From: Streptomyces durocortorensis
GTDB lineage: Bacteria > Actinomycetota > Actinomycetes > Streptomycetales > Streptomycetaceae
NCBI RefSeq assembly: GCF_031760065.1
Contig: NZ_CP134500.1
Coordinates: forward strand, 5,828,001 to 5,892,000
Reading direction: 5' to 3'
Length of the DNA: 64,000 nt
Below, one piece after another: positions 34,629-44,330 of the stretch. How positions within the stretch are numbered: position 1 is the stretch's first letter; every line of letters starts with the position of its first letter. Both the position numbers and the translations under genes were made by a program. A model generated the notes under the pieces. The model searched no databases and had not been told where the DNA came from. It saw only the letters and a program-made list of their open reading frames with translations.

Positions 34629-35570
34629 TCAGCTCTTCGTCACATCGGTCCCGTCGGCACCGTCGGCCCCGGTGCCCGCGCCCCCTGCGCCCCCCGGGTT
34701 CGCCGCCGGGATGTCGTCCACCGTGGAGATGCCGTCGGTCTGGACGCCGGGCGCCACCTTGATGCCGGTCTTGGCGCGACGGCCGCGCTTCTCGATCCAG
34801 GTCGCCAGTGCCGAGAGCACCAGACACATCGCGATGTAGATGGTGCCGATGACGACGATCGTCGAGACGTACGGGTACTGGCCGTTCACCTGCGTGTTGG
34901 AGGCGATCAGACGCGCGGTCTGGAGCAGTTCCGGGTACAGGATGATGAAGCCGAGCGAGGTGTCCTTGAGGGTCACCACGAGCTGGCTGATGATCGTCGG
35001 CAGCATGGACCGGATGGCCTGCGGCATCAGGACGGTCACCATGACCTGCGTCTTGCTCATGCCGAGCGCGTACGCGGCCTCGCTCTGGCCCCTGGGCACC
35101 GAGTTGATTCCGGCGCGCAGGACCTCGGCCTGGACACAGCCGTTGTAGACGGACAGGCCCGCCGCCAGTGCCCACATCGAGTGGTCGGTGAGGAAGCCGA
35201 CCCAGATGGCGTAGATGGTGATCAGGAGGGGGAGCGAGCGGAACAGCTCGATGAAGGTCGTCGCCGCCCAGCGGATCGGCTGGTGGTCGGAGAGCCGGCC
35301 CACCGCGAGCAGCACACCGAGGACCAGCGAGCCGACCGCGGCCAGCCCGAACGCCTTCAGTGTGGCGAGCACCGCGTCGGCGATGTTCTGCCGGATGCCC
35401 GAGTAGTTGAAGATGTCCCACATCTCGGGGGCCAGGTGGCCCTTGTCCGCCAGCCGCAGCACGCTCACGAGGATCAGGGCCGCGATGGCGAGGGTGCCGA
35501 CGACGGCGTAGATCCGGTTGCGGACGCGGGCCTTGGGGCCCGGGGCGTCGTAGAGAACGCTGGCGCTCAT
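34629..35570 (-). CDS. gluD: Glutamate ABC transporter permease GluD
   Basis: A 313-aa inner-membrane permease of the HisM/polar amino acid type. It has five to six membrane helices (first at about 22-42) and the cytoplasmic EAA loop QSEAAYALGMSKTQVMVTVLMPQAIR (about 155-180, shown in part by the conserved Ala-Leu-Gly-Met) that contacts the ATPase. The C-terminal 45 residues are a Gly/Ala/Asp-rich tail. ATG 35570 overlaps the gluC stop (ATGA). The order ATPase - binding protein - two permeases matches gluABCD of Corynebacterium and Streptomyces. Confidence 0.88.
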   Translation of the reverse strand: MSASVLYDAPGPKARVRNRIYAVVGTLAIAALILVSVLRLADKGHLAPEMWDIFNYSGIRQNIADAVLATLKAFGLAAVGSLVLGVLLAVGRLSDHQPIRWAATTFIELFRSLPLLITIYAIWVGFLTDHSMWALAAGLSVYNGCVQAEVLRAGINSVPRGQSEAAYALGMSKTQVMVTVLMPQAIRSMLPTIISQLVVTLKDTSLGFIILYPELLQTARLIASNTQVNGQYPYVSTIVVIGTIYIAMCLVLSALATWIEKRGRRAKTGIKVAPGVQTDGISTVDDIPAANPGGAGGAGTGADGADGTDVTKS

Positions 35571-36214
35571 CGGGCGACCTCCATGCGACGCTCCAGCAGC
35601 CGGAAGAGGCCGCTGATGGTAAACGTGACGACCAGATAACCGAGGGCCACCCAGATGAAGACGGGGATGATGTCGTATCCCTTGTCACTCATCAGCTTCT
35701 GCCAGCCGAACAGCTCGGCGTTGCTGAAGGCCCCGGCGATCGCGGAGTTCTTGGTGAGCGCGATGAAGATGCTGCTCAGCGGCGGGATCACGGTCCGGGT
35801 CGCCTGGGGGAGCACCACGATTCGCAGTGTCTGGGCGAACGTCATGCCGATCGAGCGAGCCGCCTCGGCCTGGCCCAGCGGCACGGTGTTGATGCCGGAG
35901 CGGACCGCCTCGCAGACGAACGAGGAGGTGTAGAAGCCGAGCGCCAGCGAGCCGAGAACGAACGGGCTCATCCCCGGGAAGAGGATCTCCGGCACGACGA
36001 AGAAGAAGATCAGGAAGAGCAGCGTCAGCGGGGTGTTGCGCATCAGCGTGACCCACGCGGTGCCGAAGTACCGCAGCGGCGGGACCGGCGATACGCGGAA
36101 TCCGGCGATGGCCACACCGAGGACCAGGGCGATAACCGAGCTGACGGCGGTGATCGACACGGTTCCTATGAAGCCGTCGCGGAACGCTGGGAAATTGTCG
36201 AGCAGTACGTTCAT
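35567..36214 (-). CDS. gluC: Glutamate ABC transporter permease GluC
   Basis: A 215-aa permease with about five membrane helices (first at about 14-38) and the EAA loop GQAEAARSIGMTFAQTLRIV. ATG 36214 (MNVLLDNFPAF) has GGAGA at correct spacing; the frame upstream to 36271 lacks support. With GluD it forms the heterodimeric channel of the glutamate uptake system. Confidence 0.88.
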   Translation of the reverse strand: MNVLLDNFPAFRDGFIGTVSITAVSSVIALVLGVAIAGFRVSPVPPLRYFGTAWVTLMRNTPLTLLFLIFFFVVPEILFPGMSPFVLGSLALGFYTSSFVCEAVRSGINTVPLGQAEAARSIGMTFAQTLRIVVLPQATRTVIPPLSSIFIALTKNSAIAGAFSNAELFGWQKLMSDKGYDIIPVFIWVALGYLVVTFTISGLFRLLERRMEVAR

Positions 36215-36355
36215 GAGGTCTCCGCGTCGGCGGTCATCGGCATCGGGGGCAGGGGAAGGGGCGCCCCGCACGCCCGCCGTGCCCGAGGGAGCTCGGGCAG
36301 CGGTGGGGTACGGGACGCCTTGGTCACACGCGAGGCGTCGGTGACGAGATGTCAG

Positions 36356-36405
36356 CCGCCGGGCGGCCGACGGGTGTCAGCGGCCGGGCGGCCGACGGGT
36401 GTCAG
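36356..36405 (+). repeat. Duplicated 25-bp unit at the gluB 3' end
   Basis: Two adjacent 25-bp copies, 36356-36380 and 36381-36405, differ at one base and share GGGCGGCCGACGGGTGTCAG. The last bases of the second copy include the gluB stop codon. The gap to gluC (36215-36401) contains no gene. Confidence 0.85.
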
Positions 36406-37325
36406 TAGCGCTCGATGGCCGGCGGGTCGGTGTACTCCGCGCCGGACAGGCCCAGCGTGCCCTCGTAGATCTTCTTGTACGTGCCGTCCTTGACGCGATC
36501 CTCCAGCGACTTGCTGATGGCCTCGCGCAGCACCTTGTCGTCCTTGTCCAGGCCGACGCCGTAGGGCTCGTCGGTGAACGGCTCGCCGACGACCTCAAGC
36601 TTGCCGGAGTTGGCGGCGGCGTAACCCTTGAGGATCGAGTCGTCCGTGGTGACGGCGTCGACCTGCTTGGTCAGCAGCTGCTGCACGCAGTCGGAGTACT
36701 TGGCCAGCTCGACGACGCTCGCGCCGTACTCGGGCTTCTTGATCTCCTGGAGCGGCGTGGAGCCGACGATAGAGCAGACCTTCTTGCCCTTGACCGAATC
36801 CTTGCCCTTGATCGAGTCGTCGCCCTTGCGGACCAGGAGGTCCGCGCCGGCCTTGTAGTAGGGACCGGCGAACCCGACCTGCTTCTTGCGCTCGTCGTTG
36901 ATCGTGTAGGTGCCGACGTAGTAGTCGACCTGGCCCTTGGAGATGGCCGTCTCACGGACGCCGGAGTCGACGGTCTTCCACTCGATCTGCTTCTCCGTGA
37001 AGCCGAGGTCCGCCGCGACCATCTTGGCGATCTCGATGTCGAAGCCGGAGCGCTCCTTGGTCGACTGGTCCTCGAAACCGAGGAAGGGCTGGTCGGCCTT
37101 GGCGCCGATGATCAGCTTCCCGCGCTGCTTCGCCTTCTTGAAGACCGGCGAGTCCAGGTCGACGTCCTTGGCCGCGGTGTACGTGGGCAGCGCGGGGGCC
37201 TCGGAGGAACCGGGCTTCGTGCCGCCCGGTTTGTCACCGGCGGAGCCCTCCTTGCCGCCGCACGCGGTCGCGGTCAGGGCGAGTACGGCGATGGCCGCGA
37301 CGGCGGCCGACTTGCGGAGCTTCAT
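36402..37325 (-). CDS. gluB: Glutamate-binding lipoprotein GluB
   Basis: A 307-aa periplasmic-type solute-binding lipoprotein. The signal peptide ends in the lipobox LTATAC with lipidated Cys22. A Gly/Ser/Lys linker is followed by the polar-amino-acid-binding fold (about 60-300: LIIGAKADQPFLGFED, SGFDIEIAKMVAADLG, DYYVGTYTINDERKKQVGFAGPY). ATG 37325 (MKLRKSA) has AAGGAC upstream. It delivers glutamate to GluC/GluD outside the membrane. Confidence 0.9.
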   Translation of the reverse strand: MKLRKSAAVAAIAVLALTATACGGKEGSAGDKPGGTKPGSSEAPALPTYTAAKDVDLDSPVFKKAKQRGKLIIGAKADQPFLGFEDQSTKERSGFDIEIAKMVAADLGFTEKQIEWKTVDSGVRETAISKGQVDYYVGTYTINDERKKQVGFAGPYYKAGADLLVRKGDDSIKGKDSVKGKKVCSIVGSTPLQEIKKPEYGASVVELAKYSDCVQQLLTKQVDAVTTDDSILKGYAAANSGKLEVVGEPFTDEPYGVGLDKDDKVLREAISKSLEDRVKDGTYKKIYEGTLGLSGAEYTDPPAIERY

Positions 37326-37425
37326 GTGAACAGTCCTTAGGTCATGGGTCGTTGTCGTCGGGCGTTCAGGCGCCAAGTCGTCAGGCATTCGATCGCCCAG
37401 TGCTCGGGCGTCGGGCGTTCGGCCG

Positions 37426-38211
37426 TCAGTGGTGAAGGATCTTCGACAGGAAGTCCTTGGCCCGGTCGCTGCGAGGATTGCTGAAGAACTGCTCGGGCGT
37501 GGCCTCTTCGACGATCTTCCCGTCGGCCATGAACACGACGCGGTTGGCGGCGGAGCGGGCGAATCCCATCTCGTGCGTGACGACGATCATCGTCATGCCG
37601 TCCCGGGCCAGCTGCTGCATGACTTCGAGGACCTCGTTGATCATCTCCGGGTCGAGAGCCGAAGTGGGCTCGTCGAAGAGCATGACCTTCGGGTCCATCG
37701 CCAACGCCCGCGCGATCGCGACGCGTTGCTGCTGGCCACCGGAGAGCTGCGCCGGGTACTTGTCGGCCTGCACACCGACGCCCACCCGGTCGAGCAGGGT
37801 CCGGGCCTTCTCCTCCGCGGCCTTCTTGTCGGCCTTGCGGACCTTGACCTGACCCAGCATCACGTTCTCCAGCACCGTCTTGTGTGCGAAGAGATTGAAC
37901 GACTGGAAGACCATGCCCACGTCGGCGCGCAGCCGGGCCAGCTCCTTGCCCTCCTGGGGCAGGGGCTTGCCGTCGATCGAGATCGCGCCCGAATCGATCG
38001 TCTCCAAGCGGTTGATCGTGCGGCACAGCGTGGACTTGCCGGACCCGGAAGGTCCGATGACGACCACGACCTCGCCACGGGCGATGGTCAGGTCGATGTC
38101 CTGGAGCACATGCAGCGCGCCGAAGTGCTTGTTGACGTTGCTCAGTACGACCAGGTCGTTCGCCGCGGGCGCGGCACCCTCGGCGGCCTTGGTCACTGAA
38201 ACTCCGCTCAT
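37426..38211 (-). CDS. gluA: Glutamate ABC transporter ATPase GluA
   Basis: A 261-aa ABC ATPase. Walker [10 protein letters not shown] (about residues 53-61), Q-loop VFQSFNLF, signature LSGGQQQR, Walker [13 protein letters not shown] and H-loop THEMG are all intact, with strong similarity to polar amino acid uptake ATPases (GlnQ/GluA). It is first in the operon, behind a good promoter. Glutamate as substrate is inferred from operon type. Confidence 0.9.
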   Translation of the reverse strand: MSGVSVTKAAEGAAPAANDLVVLSNVNKHFGALHVLQDIDLTIARGEVVVVIGPSGSGKSTLCRTINRLETIDSGAISIDGKPLPQEGKELARLRADVGMVFQSFNLFAHKTVLENVMLGQVKVRKADKKAAEEKARTLLDRVGVGVQADKYPAQLSGGQQQRVAIARALAMDPKVMLFDEPTSALDPEMINEVLEVMQQLARDGMTMIVVTHEMGFARSAANRVVFMADGKIVEEATPEQFFSNPRSDRAKDFLSKILHH

Positions 38212-38245
38212 CGGCTTCTTGCTCCGTCCTCCTCGGTTGCCAAGG

Positions 38246-38275
38246 ACCCTAGTGACGCAGTGCGACCAGCGTCAT
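38246..38275 (-). promoter_or_regulatory. Promoter of gluABCD
   Basis: On the minus strand ATGACG (38275-38270), 18 bp, TAGGGT (38251-38246). This is close to the vegetative consensus TTGACN-N18-TAGRRT and lies 35 bp upstream of ATG 38211. Confidence 0.65.
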
Positions 38276-38502
38276 TACATCTGAGCGGAAATTGAGCATA
38301 ACGATCCGGCCGCAACCGGACACTCCGTGTGAACGGGACGTCACGCGCCGCCCCGAGGCGTACCGGGTGCATAACGGAAACCGTGCTGTAACCGACAGGC
38401 TCTTGACTGGCGTGCCGGTCATCAGCGTGGATGCCTGGAGCGGGAGATATGCGAGAGATATGTGAAACGCCGCTGAACGGGGAGCCTCGCCGGGGATCTT
38501 GT

Positions 38503-38535
38503 GGATGAAGCACGCGTTAATGTCGGGCTTCATCC
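38503..38535 (+). promoter_or_regulatory. 9-bp inverted repeat upstream of response regulator
   Basis: GGATGAAGC (38503-38511) and GCTTCATCC (38527-38535) are perfect inverted arms 15 bp apart, in a gene-free region. They could be an operator, perhaps for autoregulation, or a weak hairpin. Confidence 0.45.
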
Positions 38536-38633
38536 GGTGACGCCCTGCAACGGTTGACGCCATGTGACGGTGGAAGCGGTCACGCGAACGACCCCGAGGA
38601 GCCGGACGGCCCGGGAGGACGGAGAGGAGGGTC

Positions 38634-39326
38634 ATGAGACTGCTGCTCGTCGAGGACGACGACCACGTCGCGGCGGCCCTGTCCGCCGTGCTCGCGCGGC
38701 ACGGGTTCAAGGTCGTGCACGCCCGTAACGGCGAGGAGGCCCTGCGCGCGCTACTGCCCGCCGAGAAGGAGCCCTTCGGGGTGATCCTCCTCGACCTCGG
38801 CCTGCCCGATCAGGACGGCTACGAGGTGTGCGGGAAGATCCGCAAGCGCACCGCGACCCCCGTGATCATGGTGACCGCCCGCGCTGACGTGCGCTCGCGC
38901 ATCCACGGACTCAACCTCGGCGCCGACGACTACGTAGTCAAGCCCTACGACACCGGCGAGCTGCTCGCCCGTATCCACGCGGTCGCCCGGCGCACCACCA
39001 GTGGCGAGGACACCGCGCCGACCCCCGCGGCCGCCCTGCGCCTCGGTCCGGTCGCCATCGAGCTGTCCACCCGGCGGGTCAGCGTCGACGGTGCCGAAGT
39101 CCAGCTCACCCGCAAGGAGTTCGACCTGCTGGCCCTCCTCGCCCAGCGCCCCGGTGTCGTCTTCCGACGCGAGCAGATCATCAGCGAGGTGTGGCGCACC
39201 AGCTGGGAGGGGACCGGGCGCACGCTGGAGGTCCACGTCGCCTCCCTGCGCTCCAAGCTGCGGCTGCCCGCCCTGATCGAGACCGTGCGGGGCGTCGGCT
39301 ACCGGCTCGTCGCCCCGTCCGCGTAA
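38634..39326 (+). CDS. OmpR/PhoB-type response regulator
   Basis: A 230-aa response regulator. The receiver (1-118) has the EDDD acidic pocket, phospho-Asp54 (LLDLGLPDQDGYE) and Lys in VKPYD. The winged-helix effector (about 130-228) has LTRKEFDLLALLAQRPGVVF and GRTLEVHVASLRSKL. ATG 38634 follows GGAGAGGAGG. It is 18 bp upstream of its cognate kinase gene. Targets are unknown; the neighbouring glutamate operon and TAXI-protein gene are candidates by location. Confidence 0.9.
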   Translation: MRLLLVEDDDHVAAALSAVLARHGFKVVHARNGEEALRALLPAEKEPFGVILLDLGLPDQDGYEVCGKIRKRTATPVIMVTARADVRSRIHGLNLGADDYVVKPYDTGELLARIHAVARRTTSGEDTAPTPAAALRLGPVAIELSTRRVSVDGAEVQLTRKEFDLLALLAQRPGVVFRREQIISEVWRTSWEGTGRTLEVHVASLRSKLRLPALIETVRGVGYRLVAPSA

Positions 39327-39344
39327 CGGGCGGGTACGTCCCCG

Positions 39345-40739
39345 GTGCGCGCCCGTCTCCTTCCGCTGCTCATCATCCTGATGGCGGCCATCCTGATCAC
39401 CCTGGGCCTCCCGCTCGCGGTGAGCGTGGCCGCCGCCGAACAGCAGCGCCTCGTGATCGACCGGATCGACGACACCGCGCGCTTCGCCGCCCTGGCACAG
39501 TCCATCACCGACACCTCCCCGGACAGCGAGGAGCGCCGCCGAACCCTCCAGACCGACCTGGAGGTCTACACCTCGGTCTACGACATCCGGGCGGGCGTCT
39601 TCTTCCGGGACCACCGGCCCCTGGCGAAGGCCCCCAGCTTCTGGACCCTGCCCGTCGCGGGGGAGGGGCGCACGGCCTTCAAAGAAGCGCTCCTCGGGCG
39701 CCGCTCGCACGACCCCCCGCAGGTCTGGCCCTGGCACGACGGCCGGGTCGTCGTCGCCTCGCCCGTCGTGCGCGACGGGGACGTGGTCGCCGTCGTCGTG
39801 ATCGACTCGCCCACCGGCGAGATGCGGTCCAGGATTCTGCGGACCTGGCTGTTCATCGGCCTCGGCGAGGCCCTGGCCCTGCTGGTGGCGATCGGCGCGG
39901 CCGTCCGGCTCACCGGCTGGGTGCTGCTGCCGGTACGGACCCTGGACGCGGCCACCCACGACATCGCCGGCGGCCGGATGCGCTCCCGGGTCGCCGCCTC
40001 GGCCGGACCGCCGGAGCTCAGGCGCCTGGCGCGCTCGTTCAACGAGATGGCCGACAACGTCGAGGACGTGCTGGAACAGCAGCGCGCCTTCGTCGCCGAC
40101 GCCTCCCACCAGCTGCGCAACCCGCTCGCCGCCCTGCTCCTGCGCATCGAGCTCCTCGCCCTGGAACTGCCCGAGGGCAACGAGGAGATCGCCGCCGTGC
40201 GCACCGAGGGCAAGCGGCTGGCCCGGGTCCTGGACGACCTCCTGGACCTCGCGCTGGCCGAGCACGCCGAGGCGGACCTCCAGCTCATCGACATCGTCCC
40301 GCTCACCGCCGAGCGCGTCGCCTCCTGGCGCCCGATGGCGGAGCGGAAGGGCGTGGGCCTCACCCTGGACGGCGCCCCGGCGGCCACCGCGTGGGCCGAC
40401 CCCATCGCGCTCTCCAGCGCCCTGGACGCGGTGATCGACAACGCCCTGAAGTTCACTCCCGCCGGACAGGTCGTACGGGTCACGGTCGCCGCTACAGCCG
40501 CCGCGACGACCGTCGTGGTAGCTGACCGGGGCCCCGGCCTCACCGAGGCGGAGCTGGAGCGCGTCGGGGACCGCTTCTGGCGCAGCACCCGCCACCAGAA
40601 CGTCAGCGGATCGGGCCTGGGCCTCTCCATCTCCCGGGTGCTGCTCGCGGCGGGCGGCGGCTCGATCGCGTACGAACACCACGAACCGCACGGGCTGCGG
40701 GTGCGGGTCTCGGTGCCCCGCAATCCGGCGCAGGGGTGA
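39345..40739 (+). CDS. Membrane sensor histidine kinase
   Basis: A 464-aa sensor kinase: a membrane segment at about 5-27, an extracytoplasmic sensor loop (about 28-160), a second membrane segment (about 165-190), a HAMP linker (191-245), H-box with His255 ([10 protein letters not shown]), and an ATPase domain with N box DNALKF, DRGPG and [11 protein letters not shown] 39345 has GGGCGGG upstream. The kinase forms a pair with the preceding regulator. The sensor loop has no named domain. Confidence 0.9.
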   Translation: MRARLLPLLIILMAAILITLGLPLAVSVAAAEQQRLVIDRIDDTARFAALAQSITDTSPDSEERRRTLQTDLEVYTSVYDIRAGVFFRDHRPLAKAPSFWTLPVAGEGRTAFKEALLGRRSHDPPQVWPWHDGRVVVASPVVRDGDVVAVVVIDSPTGEMRSRILRTWLFIGLGEALALLVAIGAAVRLTGWVLLPVRTLDAATHDIAGGRMRSRVAASAGPPELRRLARSFNEMADNVEDVLEQQRAFVADASHQLRNPLAALLLRIELLALELPEGNEEIAAVRTEGKRLARVLDDLLDLALAEHAEADLQLIDIVPLTAERVASWRPMAERKGVGLTLDGAPAATAWADPIALSSALDAVIDNALKFTPAGQVVRVTVAATAAATTVVVADRGPGLTEAELERVGDRFWRSTRHQNVSGSGLGLSISRVLLAAGGGSIAYEHHEPHGLRVRVSVPRNPAQG

Positions 40740-40797
40740 GGGGCGCCCGCCACGGGAGGGCAAGCCCACCGCTTCACGGCCGTGGAGTTCTGCGCCC

Positions 40798-41796
40798 CTA
40801 CGGCTTCACCGACCGGTAGTAGTCCTTGGCCCCCTCGTGCACATCCAGCGGATCCGTGTAGATCGCCGTCCGCAGATCCACCAGCTGCGCCGCGTGGACC
40901 TCACGGCCGATCCGGTCCCGGCTGTTGATCACGGTCCGGGTGAAGGCCTCGGTCAGCGCCGAATCCGTGCGGTCGGTCGTGACGAGCAGATTGGAGACGG
41001 CGACCGTGGGCACCGCCTGGCCCTGCTGGGCCAGCGGATAGGCGTCGGCGGGCATCATCGCCGACCGGTAGAAGCGGGTGGGACCGTTCGCCGCCTGCAA
41101 CTTCGCGACCAGGGCTGCCTCCAGCGGCACCAGCCGGATGTCGAAGCGCTGCGACAGCTCCTGCACCGCGGCGGTCGGCAGCCCGCCCGACCAGAAGAAG
41201 GCGTCCAACTGCCCTTGGATCAGCCGGATCGGCATGGTGTCGATGCCCACCGGCACCGGGGTGATGTCCTCGGACGGGTCGAGGCCCGCCGCCGTCAGCA
41301 GCCGGTCCGCGATCAGCCGGACCCCGGAGCCCTGCTGGCCGACGGCCACCTGCTTGCCCCGCAGATCGGCGACCGTGCGGACGTCGGAGTCACGGGGGAC
41401 GATCAGCTGGACGTAGTCGTCGTACAGCCGGACGCAGCCGCGCAGCCGCTGGGCCCCGGGCCTGCCGTCCCGCAGATAGGTGGCCACGGCGTCGGCGGTG
41501 GCGATGGTGAAGTCGGCCTCGCCCGTCGCGACCCGGGCGAGGTTCTGCTGCGAGCCCTCGCTGGTCCGCAGCCGTATCGACACCTCGGGCATGTCCTTGG
41601 CGAGTGCCCCTTCGAGCCGCTCCCCGTACCGCTGGTAGACGCCGCTGGGCACTCCTGTGGAGAAGGTGAGCGACCCGCTCGGGTCCCCCTCCCGCTGGGG
41701 CAGCAGCCACCACGCGAGCAGCCCGAGCACGACCGCGAGGACGGCGCTCGTCTGCGTGGTGCGCCGGAGGCCGAATCGGGACCGAGCGTGGGACAT
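40798..41796 (-). CDS. TAXI-family solute-binding protein
   Basis: A 332-aa substrate-binding protein of the TRAP-associated extracytoplasmic immunogenic (TAXI) family. An N-terminal membrane anchor or uncleaved signal (about residues 15-33, no lipobox Cys) is followed by [19 protein letters not shown], the usual TAXI opening, and [11 protein letters not shown] and [16 protein letters not shown] segments. No TRAP permease (DctM/DctQ) gene is near. It is convergent with the sensor kinase, 58 bp away, which suggests it may feed ligand information to that kinase rather than to a transporter; this is inference. Confidence 0.85.
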   Translation of the reverse strand: MSHARSRFGLRRTTQTSAVLAVVLGLLAWWLLPQREGDPSGSLTFSTGVPSGVYQRYGERLEGALAKDMPEVSIRLRTSEGSQQNLARVATGEADFTIATADAVATYLRDGRPGAQRLRGCVRLYDDYVQLIVPRDSDVRTVADLRGKQVAVGQQGSGVRLIADRLLTAAGLDPSEDITPVPVGIDTMPIRLIQGQLDAFFWSGGLPTAAVQELSQRFDIRLVPLEAALVAKLQAANGPTRFYRSAMMPADAYPLAQQGQAVPTVAVSNLLVTTDRTDSALTEAFTRTVINSRDRIGREVHAAQLVDLRTAIYTDPLDVHEGAKDYYRSVKP

Positions 41797-41907
41797 GCGC
41801 GCGATCCTGCCAGCTCACCCGCCCCGCTGGCCAGGCCTCCCGGCGAGGCCCGGACCACAGCGGCCGGGAAGGGACGGCCCTGTCCGGCGACCGCCTACCC
41901 TTGTCCC

Positions 41908-43428
41908 ATGAGCAGCGGCAACCGGAGCGAAGCAGTGGACGTCCAGAAGAGCTACGAGGTGCGCACCTACGGGTGCCAGATGAACGTCCACGACTCCGAA
42001 CGGCTGTCGGGTCTCCTGGAGGACGCCGGTTACGTCCGGGCCCCCGAGGGCGCCGACGGCGATGCGGATGTCGTCGTCTTCAACACCTGCGCGGTGCGGG
42101 AGAACGCCGACAACAAGCTCTACGGCAACCTCGGCCGCCTCGCCCCCATGAAGACCAAGCGCCCCGGGATGCAGATCGCCGTCGGCGGCTGCCTCGCGCA
42201 GAAGGACCGCGACACCATCGTCAAGCGGGCCCCCTGGGTGGACGTCGTCTTCGGCACCCACAACATCGGCAAGCTGCCGGTCCTCCTGGAGCGCGCCCGT
42301 ATCCAGGAGGAGGCGCAGATCGAGATCGCCGAATCCCTGGAGGCCTTCCCCTCCACACTCCCCACCCGTCGCGAGTCCGCCTACGCCGCGTGGGTCTCCA
42401 TCTCCGTCGGCTGCAACAACACCTGCACCTTCTGTATCGTCCCGGCGCTGCGCGGCAAGGAGAAGGACCGCCGCACCGGCGACATCCTGGCCGAGATCGA
42501 GGCCCTGGTCGCCGAGGGCGTCTCCGAGATCACCCTCCTCGGCCAGAACGTCAACGCGTACGGCTCCGACATCGGCGACCGCGAGGCCTTCTCCAAGCTG
42601 CTGCGGGCCTGCGGGAGGATCGAGGGCCTGGAGCGCGTCCGCTTCACCTCACCGCACCCGCGCGACTTCACCGACGACGTCATCGCCGCCATGGCCGAGA
42701 CGCCGAACGTGATGCCGCAGCTGCACATGCCGATGCAGTCCGGCTCCGACCGCGTCCTGAAGGCGATGCGCCGCTCCTACCGTCAGGAGCGCTTCCTCGG
42801 GATCATCGAGAAGGTGCGCGCCGCGATGCCGGACGCCGCCATCTCCACCGACATCATCGTGGGCTTCCCCGGTGAGACCGAGGAGGACTTCGAGCAGACG
42901 ATGCACGCGGTCCGCGAGGCCCGTTTCGCCAACGCGTTCACCTTCCAGTACTCCAAGCGCCCCGGGACGCCCGCCGCCGACATGGACGGCCAGATCCCCA
43001 AGGAGGTCGTGCAGGAGCGGTACATGCGCCTGTCCGCCCTCCAGGAGCAGATCTCCTGGGACGAGAACAAGAAGCAGGTCGGCCGCACCCTGGACGTCAT
43101 GGTCGCCGAGGGCGAGGGCCGCAAGGACGGCGCCACACAGCGCCTCTCCGGCCGTGCCCCCGACAATCGCCTGGTCCACTTCACCCAGCCCGACCAGGAT
43201 GTGCGCCCCGGCGACGTGGTGACCGTCGAGATCACCTACGCCGCCCCGCACCACCTGCTCGCCGAGGGCACGCCGCTCGCGGTACGGGCCACCCGCGCGG
43301 GCGACGCCTGGGAGAAGCGCACCGCGGCCGCCGCGGCCAAGCCCGCCGGCGTCATGCTCGGCCTCCCCGGCATCGGCGCCCCGGCCCCGCTCCCGGCCGC
43401 CGAGGCCCCGGCCTGCGGCGTCGGCTGA
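41908..43428 (+). CDS. miaB: tRNA-2-methylthio-N6-dimethylallyladenosine synthase MiaB
   Basis: A 506-aa radical-SAM methylthiotransferase that modifies i6A37 of tRNAs. Second-cluster cysteines are Cys23 (YGCQMN), Cys61 and Cys95; the radical-SAM cluster is Cys169/173/176 ([13 protein letters not shown]). The TRAM domain lies at about 385-455. The last 50 residues are an Ala/Pro-rich extension. ATG 41908 has no ribosome site but TACCCT six bases upstream, suggesting a leaderless message. MiaA, which makes its substrate, is encoded 1.3 kb downstream. Confidence 0.95.
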   Translation: MSSGNRSEAVDVQKSYEVRTYGCQMNVHDSERLSGLLEDAGYVRAPEGADGDADVVVFNTCAVRENADNKLYGNLGRLAPMKTKRPGMQIAVGGCLAQKDRDTIVKRAPWVDVVFGTHNIGKLPVLLERARIQEEAQIEIAESLEAFPSTLPTRRESAYAAWVSISVGCNNTCTFCIVPALRGKEKDRRTGDILAEIEALVAEGVSEITLLGQNVNAYGSDIGDREAFSKLLRACGRIEGLERVRFTSPHPRDFTDDVIAAMAETPNVMPQLHMPMQSGSDRVLKAMRRSYRQERFLGIIEKVRAAMPDAAISTDIIVGFPGETEEDFEQTMHAVREARFANAFTFQYSKRPGTPAADMDGQIPKEVVQERYMRLSALQEQISWDENKKQVGRTLDVMVAEGEGRKDGATQRLSGRAPDNRLVHFTQPDQDVRPGDVVTVEITYAAPHHLLAEGTPLAVRATRAGDAWEKRTAAAAAKPAGVMLGLPGIGAPAPLPAAEAPACGVG

Positions 43429-43487
43429 TCCGTACAGAGGCGACGGGGGCGCCCTGAGCCGTCACCCCGGCCAGTACGCTGACCGGC

Positions 43488-44207
43488 ATGCTTGTCGCCG
43501 CCGCCGTGTGCCCCTGTCCGCCGCTCCTGGTGCCCGAGGTGGCCGCCGGTGCCGCACCCGAGCTCGACGCCGCGCGTGACGCGTGCCTCGACGCCCTCGG
43601 GGTGCTCGCCGCCGCCCGCCCGGATCTGCTCGTCGTCGTCGGGCCGGGCGACGAGCGGGCCGCCGGGGCCTACCCGGCCGGTGCGCGGGGCTCCTTCCGG
43701 GGCGTGGGCGTGGACCTCGACGTGACCCTGGGCGACGGGCCGGGGTACGACGCCCCGGCGGGCCGGCCGCTGCCGCAGTCCCTCTCGGTGGGCGCGTGGC
43801 TGCTGGGCCGGGCCCACTGGACGGGCGCCCCCGTCGAAGGGCTCGTCGTGGGAACGCGCAGCAGCGCCGGGGAGTGCGCGGAGACCGGAGGCGCACTGGC
43901 CCGGCGCGCGGAGCGCGTCGCGCTCCTGGTGATGGGGGACGGCAGCGCCTGCCGCACGCTCAAGGCGCCCGGCTACCTCGACGAGAGGGCCGCCGGGTTC
44001 GACGCCCGGGCCACCGAAGCCCTCGGCTCGGCGGACCTCGACGCCCTCGCGGCCCTCGACGCGACGCTCGGTCACGAACTCCAGGTGGCGGGCCGCGCCC
44101 CCTGGCAGCTGCTCGGCGGTGCCGCACGGGGTGCCGGGCTCGCCGGACGGCTGCTGTACGAGGACGCCCCGTACGGCGTGGGCTACGCCGTCGCCGCTTG
44201 GTCCTGA
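43488..44207 (+). CDS. Class III extradiol-dioxygenase-like protein
   Basis: A 239-aa protein related to the LigB/class III extradiol dioxygenase superfamily. It starts MLVAAAVCPCPPLLVPEVA and has LLVVVGPGDE and VALLVMGDGSACRT. The usual His pair of LigB enzymes is not obvious at the N terminus (Cys-Pro-Cys-Pro instead), so catalytic iron binding is doubtful. It sits in the conserved miaB-miaA interval of actinobacteria. The stop codon lies inside the first unit of a 15-bp tandem repeat. Confidence 0.75.
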   Translation: MLVAAAVCPCPPLLVPEVAAGAAPELDAARDACLDALGVLAAARPDLLVVVGPGDERAAGAYPAGARGSFRGVGVDLDVTLGDGPGYDAPAGRPLPQSLSVGAWLLGRAHWTGAPVEGLVVGTRSSAGECAETGGALARRAERVALLVMGDGSACRTLKAPGYLDERAAGFDARATEALGSADLDALAALDATLGHELQVAGRAPWQLLGGAARGAGLAGRLLYEDAPYGVGYAVAAWS

Positions 44208-44274
44208 ACGCACCGGTCCTGAACGCACCGGTTCCGAACGCGCCGGTTCCGACCGCACCGGTCCCGAACGCACC
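44200..44274 (+). repeat. Five 15-bp tandem repeats at the 3' end of the dioxygenase-like gene
   Basis: GGTCCTGAACGCACC (44200), the same again (44215), GGTTCCGAACGCGCC (44230), GGTTCCGACCGCACC (44245) and GGTCCCGAACGCACC (44260). The first TGA is the gene's stop codon; later units have TGA once more, then CGA. Confidence 0.95.
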
Positions 44275-44330
44275 GGCGGCGGGCGCGGAGCACTCGGCTC
44301 CGCGCCCGCCGCCGGGCCATGACCACCGCG

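Larger units (their letters stand above)
38212..38633. other. Divergent control region gluA / two-component pair
   Basis: This 422-bp gap has no gene. It holds the gluA promoter (38246-38275), an inverted repeat GGATGAAGC-N15-GCTTCATCC (38503-38535) about 100 bp before the response regulator, and a small direct repeat of AGATATG near 38445-38461. It is less GC-rich than its surroundings, as expected for regulatory DNA. Confidence 0.7.
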
